Assembly: GCF_016653465.1 (NCBI RefSeq) | Contig: NZ_NHSQ01000113.1 | Location: 21,664 to 85,663 of the forward strand | DNA length: 64,000 nt | From: Thiocystis minor | GTDB taxonomy: Bacteria; Pseudomonadota; Gammaproteobacteria; Chromatiales; Chromatiaceae | Direction: 5' to 3' | Shown here: positions 28,960 through 36,914 of the stretch, in pieces | How the letters are laid out: each line of letters starts with the position of its first letter | How positions within the stretch are numbered: the first letter of the stretch is position 1 | Program-made: the position numbers and the translations under genes | Notes under the pieces: model-generated | The model's input: only the letters and a program-made list of their open reading frames with translations | The model's database searches: none | Told to the model about the DNA's origin: nothing

Positions 28960-29040
28960 GTAGGAGCCCGCTTGCGGGCGACATGATCCGCCACAAGCCG
29001 TTCGGTTTGCTCACCCGTCGTCCGCAAGCGGGCTCCTACG
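28960..29040. repeat. REPIN: two inverted REP palindromes
   Basis: GTAGGAGCCCGCTTGCGGGC at the left and its inverted partner GCAAGCGGGCTCCTAC at the right, about 35 bases apart, form a typical REP doublet. A second copy of the same element lies at 63664-63767. Such elements are mobilised in trans by REP-associated tyrosine transposases; none is encoded in this window. Confidence 0.88.
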
Positions 29041-29059
29041 TCAACATGAGCATTGCAAC

Positions 29060-29163
29060 CGGGCGCCGCCCCCGCTTCACGGGATCCGTCGAAGATGCTA
29101 GTGTCGCGGCCCTGAACCCGCTCAGCCTGCCGCAACATGCGCCGCGCTCAACCTGGAATGAAG
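29060..29163. repeat. Imperfect direct repeat, right copy (uppP leader)
   Basis: Partner of 28075-28180. This copy ends in GGAATGAAGC directly before the uppP ATG, so it supplies that gene's leader and ribosome site. The left copy therefore looks like a duplicated uppP leader. Confidence 0.75.
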
Positions 29164-29164
29164 C

Positions 29165-29983
29165 ATGATGGATTGGCCACTCTTATTCAAAGCACTCATC
29201 CTCGGTCTCGTCGAAGGTCTGACCGAATTTCTTCCGATCTCCTCGACCGGACATCTGATCATCGTCGGCAGCCTGCTCGATTACACCGACGAGCAAAGCA
29301 AGGTGTTCAAGATCGTCATCCAGCTTGCCGCCATCCTGGCGGTGTGCTGGTTCTACCGCAAACGCATCGTGCAGGTAACGCTCGGGATGTGGAACCGCGA
29401 ACCGGAACGGCGATTCGCGATCAATATCTTGATCGCCTTCCTGCCGGCCCTGGTGCTTGGTGTCCTCTTCCATCACGCCATCAAGACCTATCTCTTCAAC
29501 CCGCTCACGGTGGCGGGCGCGCTGATCGTCGGAGGGCTAGTGATTCTGTACGTGGAGCGCCGCCCGCGCAAAGCGCGCTTCGAGTCGGTCGACGACATCA
29601 CCTGGCGCGAGGCGCTCAAGGTCGGCTTCGCCCAGACGCTCGCGATGTTTCCGGGCGTCTCGCGCGCGGGCGCCACCATCATGGGTGGCCTCGTCTTCGG
29701 ACTGTCGCGGCGCGCGGCGACCGAGCTGTCCTTCTTCCTCGCCATCCCGACCATGCTGGCCGCGACCGTCTACGATGTCTACAAGGCCCGCGACCTGCTG
29801 GTGATGGACGATCTGTCGGTGTTCGCCGTTGGCTTCGTCGCCGCCTTTATCGCCGCCGCGCTCACCGTCAAGACCCTGCTGCGCTATGTCTCCAACCACA
29901 GTTTCGAGGTCTTCGCCTGGTATCGCATCGGCTTCGGTCTGCTGGTGCTGGTGACGGCGTATACAGGGTTGGTTGAGTGGTGA
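29165..29983 (+). CDS. uppP: Undecaprenyl-diphosphatase UppP (BacA)
   Basis: 272 aa polytopic membrane enzyme that dephosphorylates undecaprenyl pyrophosphate to recycle the lipid carrier for peptidoglycan and O-antigen. Both family motifs are present: [20 protein letters not shown] near the N-terminus and [21 protein letters not shown] in the middle, with the E/Q-rich and PGxSR catalytic residues. ATG 29165 is followed by another ATG; GGAAT of the repeat-derived leader may serve as ribosome site. Confidence 0.95.
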   Translation: MMDWPLLFKALILGLVEGLTEFLPISSTGHLIIVGSLLDYTDEQSKVFKIVIQLAAILAVCWFYRKRIVQVTLGMWNREPERRFAINILIAFLPALVLGVLFHHAIKTYLFNPLTVAGALIVGGLVILYVERRPRKARFESVDDITWREALKVGFAQTLAMFPGVSRAGATIMGGLVFGLSRRAATELSFFLAIPTMLAATVYDVYKARDLLVMDDLSVFAVGFVAAFIAAALTVKTLLRYVSNHSFEVFAWYRIGFGLLVLVTAYTGLVEW

Positions 29984-30060
29984 AGATAACGGATCATGGC
30001 TGCACTTCCTTGCGCATTGGCGATCCCAGGCGCGGTTGACGATTGAGGGAACCACGCGAC

Positions 30061-30495
30061 ATGTCTGAACGATTCTGGGAAACCACGGCACTGACGGCGA
30101 TGACGGCCGAGCAGTGGGATTCGCTTTGCGATGGCTGTGCCAAATGCTGTCTGGAAAAGTTCGAGGACGAGGACACCGGGCAGATCGTCTACTCACGGGT
30201 CGCCTGCGCCCTGCTCGATCTGGAGACCTGCCGCTGTCGCGACTACTCGAACCGCGCCCGACAGATGCCGGATTGCATCACCCTGGTTCCGGAGGTGCTG
30301 AAAAAGCCCGCCTGGCTGCCCGAGACCTGCGCCTACCGATTGCTCGCCGAGGGTAAGCCGCTGCCGGACTGGCATCCGCTCATCACCGGCGATCCGGAAA
30401 CGGTCGTCGAGGCTGGCCAGAGTATCCAGGGGCGCGCGATTAGTCCCGAATCGGGCGAGAATCCGCTGATGAATCTTATCGACTGGATTCGTTAA
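30061..30495 (+). CDS. YcgN-type cysteine-cluster protein (UPF0260)
   Basis: About 144 aa. The cysteine cluster reads LCDGCAKCCLEKF, then TCRCRDYSNRARQMPDC, LVPEVLKKPAWLPETCAYR and GKPLPDWHPL, the standard YcgN pattern and presumably a metal or Fe-S site. Function is unknown. The start at 30061 matches the family (SERFWETTALTAMTAEQWDSLC). Its last 20 bases overlap the end of the convergent U32 peptidase gene. Confidence 0.88.
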   Translation: MSERFWETTALTAMTAEQWDSLCDGCAKCCLEKFEDEDTGQIVYSRVACALLDLETCRCRDYSNRARQMPDCITLVPEVLKKPAWLPETCAYRLLAEGKPLPDWHPLITGDPETVVEAGQSIQGRAISPESGENPLMNLIDWIR

Positions 30496-31792
30496 GGACG
30501 CGGCTCAACAGACCCATGACGGCTGCGTCGCCGGCTTCCGGCAGTGGCAGACGCACCCGCCAGCCGGCCCCCGGCGCGACCGACAGCGCTTCGCCTTCCA
30601 GAGTCTCCATCCGCTCCAGACGAAAATGCGCGTTGCCCTGGGGGGTCATCAATTCCAGGTCGTCACCGACCGCAAAGCGGTTTTTCACCTCGATCTCGGC
30701 CCAACCCGCCGCGCCGCCAGTCACCTCGCCCACAAAGATGCGGCGTTGGTTGCGCGAGGCCCCATCGGCATAATTCTGCAACTCGCCCGGCGCGTGCCGA
30801 CGATAGAAGCCCTCGGTATAGCCCCGGTTGGAGAGACCTTCCAGATCGGCAAGCAGTTCGGGTCGATACGCCCGCCCCGCCACGGCATCGTCGATCGCGG
30901 CCCGATAGACCTGGGCGGTCCGCGCAGCATAGTAGTGCGATTTGGTGCGGCCCTCGATCTTCAGACAGTCGATCCCCATGGCCACCAGCCGACCGACATG
31001 CGCGACCGCCTGGAGATCGCGCGAGTTGAGGATATAAGTGCCGTGTTCGTCCTCGAACACCGGCAGATATTCGCCCGGTCGCTTGGCCTCTTCGAGCAGA
31101 TAGACCTCATCGGCGGCGGGATGCCTGTCCTGCCCGACTGATTCGGCGGCGCCCAGCCGATACTCCCAGCGGCAGGAATTGGTGCAGCTTCCCTGATTGG
31201 CGTCGCGATGATTGAAGTAGCCCGAGAGCAGACAGCGCCCCGAGTAGGCAATACAGAGCGCGCCGTGGACGAAGACCTCCAGTTCGATGTCGGGACAGGC
31301 GTCGCGGATCCCGGCGATCTCGTCCAGCGAAAGTTCGCGCGAGAGAATGACCCGCGACACCCCCTGCCCGGCCCAGAAACGCACGGCGGCGGCGTTGACC
31401 GTGTTAGCCTGGACCGAGAGATGGATCGGCTGCTCGGGCCACTGTTCGCGAACCATCAGGATCAGCCCCGGATCGGCCATGATGAGCGCGTCCGGTCCGA
31501 GCGCGACGATCGGCGCCAGATCCTCGATGAAGGTCCGCAGCTTGGCCCCGTGGGGCATCAGATTGGCCGCGAGATAAAAACGCTTGCCCAGTGCATGCGC
31601 CTCGGCAATGCCAAGCGCGAGGTTCGCCGCGTCAAAGTCGTTGTTGCGCACCCGCAGGCTGTAGCGCGGCAGACCGGCGTAGACGGCATCCGCGCCATAG
31701 GCGAAGGCGTAGCGCAGGTGGTGGAGCGAGCCAGCCGGCGACAGGAGTTCCGGCGCGCGCCGAGCGCCGGAATGCGATCCAGCGGTTCTCAA
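30476..31792 (-). CDS. trhP: U32-family tRNA hydroxylation protein, TrhP (YegQ)-like
   Basis: 438 aa. It begins PELLSPAGSLHHLRYAFAYGADAVYAGLPRYSLRVRN and carries the U32 signature EVFVHGALCIAYSGRCLLSGY with the cysteine cluster GSCTNSCRWEY, plus a C-terminal beta domain. TrhP in E. coli is needed for 5-hydroxyuridine at position 34 of tRNAs. Length and the C-terminal domain fit TrhP better than the shorter UbiU/UbiV members. The start overlaps the stop of the upstream ChaN-like gene by four bases. Confidence 0.85.
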   Translation of the reverse strand: MRTAGSHSGARRAPELLSPAGSLHHLRYAFAYGADAVYAGLPRYSLRVRNNDFDAANLALGIAEAHALGKRFYLAANLMPHGAKLRTFIEDLAPIVALGPDALIMADPGLILMVREQWPEQPIHLSVQANTVNAAAVRFWAGQGVSRVILSRELSLDEIAGIRDACPDIELEVFVHGALCIAYSGRCLLSGYFNHRDANQGSCTNSCRWEYRLGAAESVGQDRHPAADEVYLLEEAKRPGEYLPVFEDEHGTYILNSRDLQAVAHVGRLVAMGIDCLKIEGRTKSHYYAARTAQVYRAAIDDAVAGRAYRPELLADLEGLSNRGYTEGFYRRHAPGELQNYADGASRNQRRIFVGEVTGGAAGWAEIEVKNRFAVGDDLELMTPQGNAHFRLERMETLEGEALSVAPGAGWRVRLPLPEAGDAAVMGLLSRVLNESSR

Positions 31793-32967
31793 TGCAGTTC
31801 GACCAGGAATGTCAGCCGCTCGTCGTCACCGATCAAGCGTTTGCGTTCGACCACGACCGGAAGCGTCAGACCCGGTCGGCTGTCGAGCAGCGCGATGCGG
31901 ATATCCGCATAGTTCGCGATGGACGCCTCGCCCACCCCCACGATCCGGTCGCCCTCCGCGAGCCCCGCGATCTTCGCCCCGCTCTCGTCGCCGAAGCCTT
32001 TGACCAGCACTCCGTTCCCGCTGGTTTCGTTGTCGAGCATCACGCCCAAGAGACCGGGGGGCGGCAACTCGGCGGGTTGCGGATAGAGAAAGAAATCGGC
32101 CGCCGCGGGATCGGGGCGGCGATTGGCGCCATTGAGCAGGATGGCCGAGGGCACCGGCTGACGACGCAGAAGCCGGTTCGGGATGCCCTGCCCGTATTCA
32201 ATGTGCCCAGCCCCCGCCAGCACCACCAGCGTGCGACCGGGATCGTCGGCGAGCACCCTGGCGGCACGTTCCGCCATCCCTTCGTCCCAGAGCAGTTGGA
32301 CCTCCAGAAAATGTTCGAGATTGTGTTGCTGCTCGGCGGGATGGAGTTTGAAGACAGACTCCACCCGCTGCCGATAAGCGGGATCGTCGCGGTCGATCTC
32401 GGTTGGGATCCGCGCGCGTTCCGCCTCGGTCAGTCCAGCGATGCCGACATCGCCGACCTTGGCCGTCAACTCCGACGCCAGATTCAGCGCGATCACCGGG
32501 ATGCGTTGCTCGCGGGCGAATTGCAGGATCGGACGGTAGAGGCGATAGTCATAGCGCCAGCGGTCGAAATATTGGGTTCGGCGTAGAAACTCCGCTTCCG
32601 GGATGGTCCCGGCGATGTAGGCATCGATGTCGGCCTGAAAGGGCTGTTGAAAAAACTCCAGGCCGATGGCGAGCGGTCGACCGCGCGTATGCAGACCCTG
32701 GATGATGGCCAGTTGATTGAGATGGTCTTCGTAGCGATCATGACTTTCGCCGACGAAAATCACGCGACGATCAGTGAGCCGATCCAGCAGCGCGTCCATG
32801 CTGGTGAGCGACGCGAGATCCAGTACCCGGCTCTCGATGTGCGGTGGTATCCCGGTCGGCACCGGAGGCTGAGCGACCGGCCCGGTCGTGGCGGATTGGG
32901 CCAGCGCGAGGGTGCCGAACAGAAGCAGCAGTGTGCCGGTCAGGATGGTTGGAGACGGCTGTGACAT
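31789..32967 (-). CDS. ChaN-like haem-binding-fold protein with C-terminal PDZ domain
   Basis: 392 aa with a signal peptide (TGTLLLLFGTLALAQS) but no lipobox cysteine. The ChaN/Tiki-type domain shows VIFVGESHDRYEDHLNQLAII, LAIGLEFFQQPFQ and VVLAGAGHIEYGQGIPNRL. A PDZ domain occupies the last 90 residues (LGVMLDNETSGNGVLVKGF, GLAEGDRIVGVGEASI). ChaN of Campylobacter binds haem. The periplasmic ChaN-PDZ fusion suggests a peptide- or protein-tethered role that has not been tested. Operonic with trhP (four-base overlap). Confidence 0.82.
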   Translation of the reverse strand: MSQPSPTILTGTLLLLFGTLALAQSATTGPVAQPPVPTGIPPHIESRVLDLASLTSMDALLDRLTDRRVIFVGESHDRYEDHLNQLAIIQGLHTRGRPLAIGLEFFQQPFQADIDAYIAGTIPEAEFLRRTQYFDRWRYDYRLYRPILQFAREQRIPVIALNLASELTAKVGDVGIAGLTEAERARIPTEIDRDDPAYRQRVESVFKLHPAEQQHNLEHFLEVQLLWDEGMAERAARVLADDPGRTLVVLAGAGHIEYGQGIPNRLLRRQPVPSAILLNGANRRPDPAAADFFLYPQPAELPPPGLLGVMLDNETSGNGVLVKGFGDESGAKIAGLAEGDRIVGVGEASIANYADIRIALLDSRPGLTLPVVVERKRLIGDDERLTFLVELH

Positions 32968-33021
32968 CGAGTTCCCCCGGTGATGTGAAATCGCGTTTTG
33001 CGCAAGGGCGATCCAGAGCGG

Positions 33022-33513
33022 TCAGTCATGGCGCCCCATGCTCTCTCGTGAACCAGGATAATAATCGTCATCGAGGATTTGCGCCGCCGGATAAGGGCAT
33101 TCCATCGGAAAGGTCTCCGGCGGAAGACCTGTCTCCTTGCAGGCCAGATCGAGCGCGTCGGCATAGGCCGTGGCGATGGACTCGGGCAGAATGGATTTCA
33201 GGCCGGGAGATTGACGCAGCAGCACGGCAAGCTGCTTGCGTTGTTCGATGATGGTCGCGCGCCAGCGTCGGCCATCGAAATCGCGCCAACGCTCGGACAG
33301 GATGGGGTATTGATCGTCCCATTTCAGTCAATGAGCGAGCAGGATCATCAACCGGCTTTCCAGTTCGCGTCGATCGCTCTTGCCCATGTCGCTGAGTTCT
33401 TCCAATAAATGCTCCACATCCAATTCCGCGTAGCGCCCGGCACGCAGCATCTCGGCGTTGCGTCGCGCCCAAGCGCAATAATCGGTTCGATAGAGCGTGC
33501 TGAGATCAGTCAT
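33022..33513 (-). pseudogene. DUF29 family gene interrupted by an in-frame TGA
   Basis: The reading frame from ATG 33513 gives a typical DUF29 N-terminus (TDLSTLYRTDYCAWARRNAEML, ELSDMGKSDRRELESRLMILLAH). It then meets TGA at 33328-33330 and continues in the same frame with LKWDDQYPILSERWRDFDGRRW through to PMECPYPAAQILDDDYYPG. DUF29 proteins normally have a leucine there (LLAHLLKW), so a single substitution made the stop. Intact length would be about 163 aa. DUF29 function is unknown. Confidence 0.85.
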
Positions 33514-33548
33514 AAAAAAACCTGTCCTGAAGGTCATCTCCCCTGCAA

Positions 33549-33669
<121 letters not shown>

Positions 33670-33743
33670 AAACTTGACTCATCAGCAAGTATTTGGCGCA
33701 CTCAATCAATCGTGTCAAAAATTCTCCCTGGAACCTGATACCA

Positions 33744-35834
33744 ATGCCAAAGCAGATCAACCTCACCGCCGCGTTCGCCTTCGCCGTCCTTTTTTCGATC
33801 CTCACGCCAAGCGTCGCGCTGGCCGCGACACCCTCTATCCAGCATACCCTGGAGGTACAGATCGACCCTGCGTCCGGCACGCTGACCGTTCAGGATCAGA
33901 TGGGGCTACCCGACGGCGAAAGCGAGTGGCTGTTGCTGCTGCACGCCGGCCTTGATCCAAAGGTGATCGCGGGCGATGCCGAACTGACTCCGGCGGGCGA
34001 TTTCGAGCACTTGACCCGCTATCGTCTGCGCCAGCGATCGCCCGGTCCCGTCACCCTGAGCTATGGCGGGCGCATCCATCATGGCCTGGAACACATCGAC
34101 GAGGGCATGGGCCGCGCGCGTCAGTGGTCGCTCGGAACCATCGAACCCAACGGCGTCTTTCTCGACGGCAACAGCGGCTGGTATCCGCGCATCCCCGACC
34201 GGCTGCACACCTTCCAACTCCAGGTCCGACTGCCCGAGGGCTGGACGGCGGTCTCTCAAGGCGCCGGTCCGGGCGCGCCTGAGACGGGACTGTCCACCTG
34301 GTCCGAGACCCAGCCCCAGGACGACATCTATCTGATCGCCGCGCCCTTTCGACTTTATCGCGAACCAGCCGAGGGTTTCGAGGCCCAGGTCTATCTGCGT
34401 CGCCCCGACGACGCACTGGCCCGAACCTATCTGGACGCGACCGCCAAGTATGTCGCGCTTTATTCGGACCTGATCGGCCCCTACCCCTTCGCCAAATTCG
34501 CCCTGGTCGAAAACTTCTGGGAGACCGGTTACGGCATGCCCTCCTTCACCCTGCTGGGGCCGAGCGTGATCCGCCTGCCCTTTATCGTCGATACCTCCTA
34601 TCCGCACGAGATCCTGCACAACTGGTGGGGCAATGGGGTCTATATCGAGTATGAATCCGGCAACTGGAGCGAAGGGCTGACCAACTATCTGGCGGATCAC
34701 TGGATGAAGGAGCGGGTCGGACAAGGCGCCGAGTACCGTCGCGATACACTCAAAAGCTTTGCGGACTATGTACGCGATGGCAAGGATTATCCGCTGACCG
34801 AATTTCGCGGACGCCATGGATCGGCCTCCCAGTCGATCGGTTACGGCAAGGGTGCGATGTTTTTTCACATGCTCAGGAAGCAACTCGGCGACGAGACGTT
34901 TAACCAGGGTCTGCGTCGTTTTTATACCGAGAACCGCTGGCGCGCCGCCAGTTACGCCGATCTGCAACAGGCTTTCGAGGCGGTCAGCGCGCGCGATCTG
35001 CGACCCTTTTTCACGGCCTGGACGACCCGGCCCGGCGCGCCGCGACTCGCGCTGACGGATGTTCGGCTTACGCGGAACGGCGAAGCGTACCGGATCGCCG
35101 GTCGAATCGAGCAAATCCAGTCGGCGCCCCCCTTCCCGCTTCAGGTTCCGGTCGTCATCCACCGGCACGCGAGCGATCCGATGACGCTGATCGTCGAGTG
35201 CGACGAACGATCAACCCCCTTTGACATCACGCTGGCCTCGGCGCCAGAACGGCTCGCTGTCGATCCAGCCTTCGATATCTTCCGCGACCTGCTCCCCGGC
35301 GAAACGCCGGTCACGCTCGGCAATCTCTTCGGCGCGGACCGGGGTCTGATCCTGCTGCCTTCCGCCGCGCCGGCGCCACTCCAGGACGCCTATCGACAAC
35401 TTGCCGAAAACTGGCGACAGGGTCATCCGGGGTGGCGTCTCCAATTGGATCACGAGGTCTCCGAACTCCCGGATGACCTGCCCGTCTGGCTGCTGGGATG
35501 GGAAAACCGCCATCTCGGAAGCTTTGCGACAGAGGCACCCGATTTCGCGCTCGACGCCGCCGAGAACCATCTTCGGATCGGCGACAACCTCCTGGATGGC
35601 ACGGTCAGCCCGGTCCTGACCCGCTGGCGCGGCAATCAACCGCTGGCCTGGCTGGCGAGCAACGATGCCGCCGCCCTACCCGCGCTCGCCCGCAAGCTGC
35701 CGCATTATGGCAAATACAGTTATCTGAGCTTTACCGGCCCCGAAGCGACGAACCAGCTCAAGGGGCAGTGGCCCTCGGGCGATTCGGCGCTTGTTCATTG
35801 GTTTGGCGTCAGGCCGAGCGGTGAGGGAATCTGA
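33744..35834 (+). CDS. Exported M1-family (gluzincin) metallopeptidase
   Basis: About 696 aa from ATG 33744, which directly begins a signal peptide (INLTAAFAFAVLFSILTPSVALA). The zinc site PHEILHNWWGNGVYIEYESGNWSEGLTNYLADHW carries HExxH plus the downstream glutamate of M1 aminopeptidases. The usual GAMEN-like strand is replaced by ETGYGMPSFTLLG. The C-terminal part is not the ERAP-type helical domain and resembles other bacterial exported M1-like proteins. Periplasmic peptide degradation is the likely role. The in-frame extension to 33693 lacks support. Confidence 0.85.
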   Translation: MPKQINLTAAFAFAVLFSILTPSVALAATPSIQHTLEVQIDPASGTLTVQDQMGLPDGESEWLLLLHAGLDPKVIAGDAELTPAGDFEHLTRYRLRQRSPGPVTLSYGGRIHHGLEHIDEGMGRARQWSLGTIEPNGVFLDGNSGWYPRIPDRLHTFQLQVRLPEGWTAVSQGAGPGAPETGLSTWSETQPQDDIYLIAAPFRLYREPAEGFEAQVYLRRPDDALARTYLDATAKYVALYSDLIGPYPFAKFALVENFWETGYGMPSFTLLGPSVIRLPFIVDTSYPHEILHNWWGNGVYIEYESGNWSEGLTNYLADHWMKERVGQGAEYRRDTLKSFADYVRDGKDYPLTEFRGRHGSASQSIGYGKGAMFFHMLRKQLGDETFNQGLRRFYTENRWRAASYADLQQAFEAVSARDLRPFFTAWTTRPGAPRLALTDVRLTRNGEAYRIAGRIEQIQSAPPFPLQVPVVIHRHASDPMTLIVECDERSTPFDITLASAPERLAVDPAFDIFRDLLPGETPVTLGNLFGADRGLILLPSAAPAPLQDAYRQLAENWRQGHPGWRLQLDHEVSELPDDLPVWLLGWENRHLGSFATEAPDFALDAAENHLRIGDNLLDGTVSPVLTRWRGNQPLAWLASNDAAALPALARKLPHYGKYSYLSFTGPEATNQLKGQWPSGDSALVHWFGVRPSGEGI

Positions 35835-36043
35835 ATCTGCATTTGAATTTGAATCTGTCGAAACACGATCCCGCGCCGCCCGCGCTTCGCCCGTCAGACC
35901 CAGGCGGCATCGCAAGGGCCGGTATCGAGCCAGCCGCACCTTGCGTAACAGGTCTTCGATCTCGCGCCAGAATGCGTTCGACAGCATCGCTGTTTAGGCA
36001 CCATACTGACGTACATCACAAGTGTGCAAATGAAGGGTCGATC

Positions 36044-36331
36044 ATGCCTCAAGCCAACCTCTCGAAAACCGAGCGGATCAATCTGCGGCTCGATACCACA
36101 GCGAAAGGACGACTCGAACGCGCGGCCGCGCTGGAAGGACAAACCCTCAGTCGCTATGTGCTCACGACCGCACTAGCGCGTGCCGAACAGGTCATTGCCG
36201 CCAACGAGACTCTGGTTCTGAGTCGCCACGATGCCGAGGTGTTCTTTGAGGCCATCGTGAATCCTCCCGCGCTGACTCCAGCGCTCGCCGCCGCACTGGA
36301 AGAGCATACCCGCCGCGTCCAATCGCAGTAA
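36044..36331 (+). CDS. tacA: DUF1778 antitoxin, TacA-like
   Basis: 95 aa ribbon-helix-helix type antitoxin: KTERINLRLDTTAKGRLERAAALEGQTLSRYVLTTALARAEQVI, followed by a toxin-binding tail (LSRHDAEVFFEAIVNPP). In the TacA/TacT family the N-terminal RHH represses the operon and the tail blocks the acetyltransferase. The start at 36044 matches the family; the open frame extends 67 codons upstream without support. TAA overlaps the ATG of the toxin gene by one base. Confidence 0.88.
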   Translation: MPQANLSKTERINLRLDTTAKGRLERAAALEGQTLSRYVLTTALARAEQVIAANETLVLSRHDAEVFFEAIVNPPALTPALAAALEEHTRRVQSQ

Positions 36332-36822
36332 TGTCCGCGCTCGTCATCGAGCCGCTCGGCCTCCATCATGACCGCACGGCGTTTGCGTGTGGCCATGAAG
36401 CGCTCGATCTCTACCTGAGGCAGCAGGCTGGCCAGGATAGTCGCCGACGTCTTGCCCGCGTCTTCGTCTGTATCGAGCCCGACAGACCAGCCATTCTGGG
36501 CTTTTACACCCTGAGCGCAGTGTCCATCGATCTCAGCGTTCTGCCGCCTCACCTGGTTCGACGGTTACCCCGGCAACCCGTACCGGCGGTTCTGATCGGT
36601 CGCCTGGCAGTCGCGCTTGGGATGCAAGGCCAGGGTCTCGGTCGCCTGCTGCTGGCCGACGCGGTCAAACGTACGCTCAGCGTCAGCGCCACGATTGGCA
36701 TCCATGCCATGGTGGTCGATGCCAAGGATCATCGATCGAAACAGTTTTACGAGAGATACGGATTTCTGGCGTTACCCGACAGCGTCGAACGGCTGTTTCT
36801 GCCGCTCGGCTCGTTGGTGTAA
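36331..36822 (+). CDS. tacT: GNAT acetyltransferase toxin, TacT-like
   Basis: 163 aa. The GNAT acetyl-CoA site reads LIGRLAVALGMQGQGLGRLLLADA, with C-terminal AMVVDAKDHRSKQFYERYGF. N-terminal FACGHEALDLYLRQQAGQDSRRRLARVFV is characteristic of toxins paired with DUF1778 proteins. TacT-family enzymes acetylate the amino group of charged tRNAs and stop translation. Translation is coupled to the antitoxin (1-base overlap). It lies immediately before the GmrSD-like gene. Confidence 0.88.
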   Translation: MSALVIEPLGLHHDRTAFACGHEALDLYLRQQAGQDSRRRLARVFVCIEPDRPAILGFYTLSAVSIDLSVLPPHLVRRLPRQPVPAVLIGRLAVALGMQGQGLGRLLLADAVKRTLSVSATIGIHAMVVDAKDHRSKQFYERYGFLALPDSVERLFLPLGSLV

Positions 36823-36914
36823 TAAGAATACTTCCGATACTATCTTCTCCCTCGCGTGGTTCTCTCAGCGAGAAGAAAAATCCCTGCATCGCTTAATTTT
36901 GCAATAGGCTCTCA

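Noticed and set aside
33328..33330. In-frame TGA of the DUF29 gene as selenocysteine
   Set aside because: DUF29 relatives have leucine at this position, and no enzymatic cysteine is expected there.
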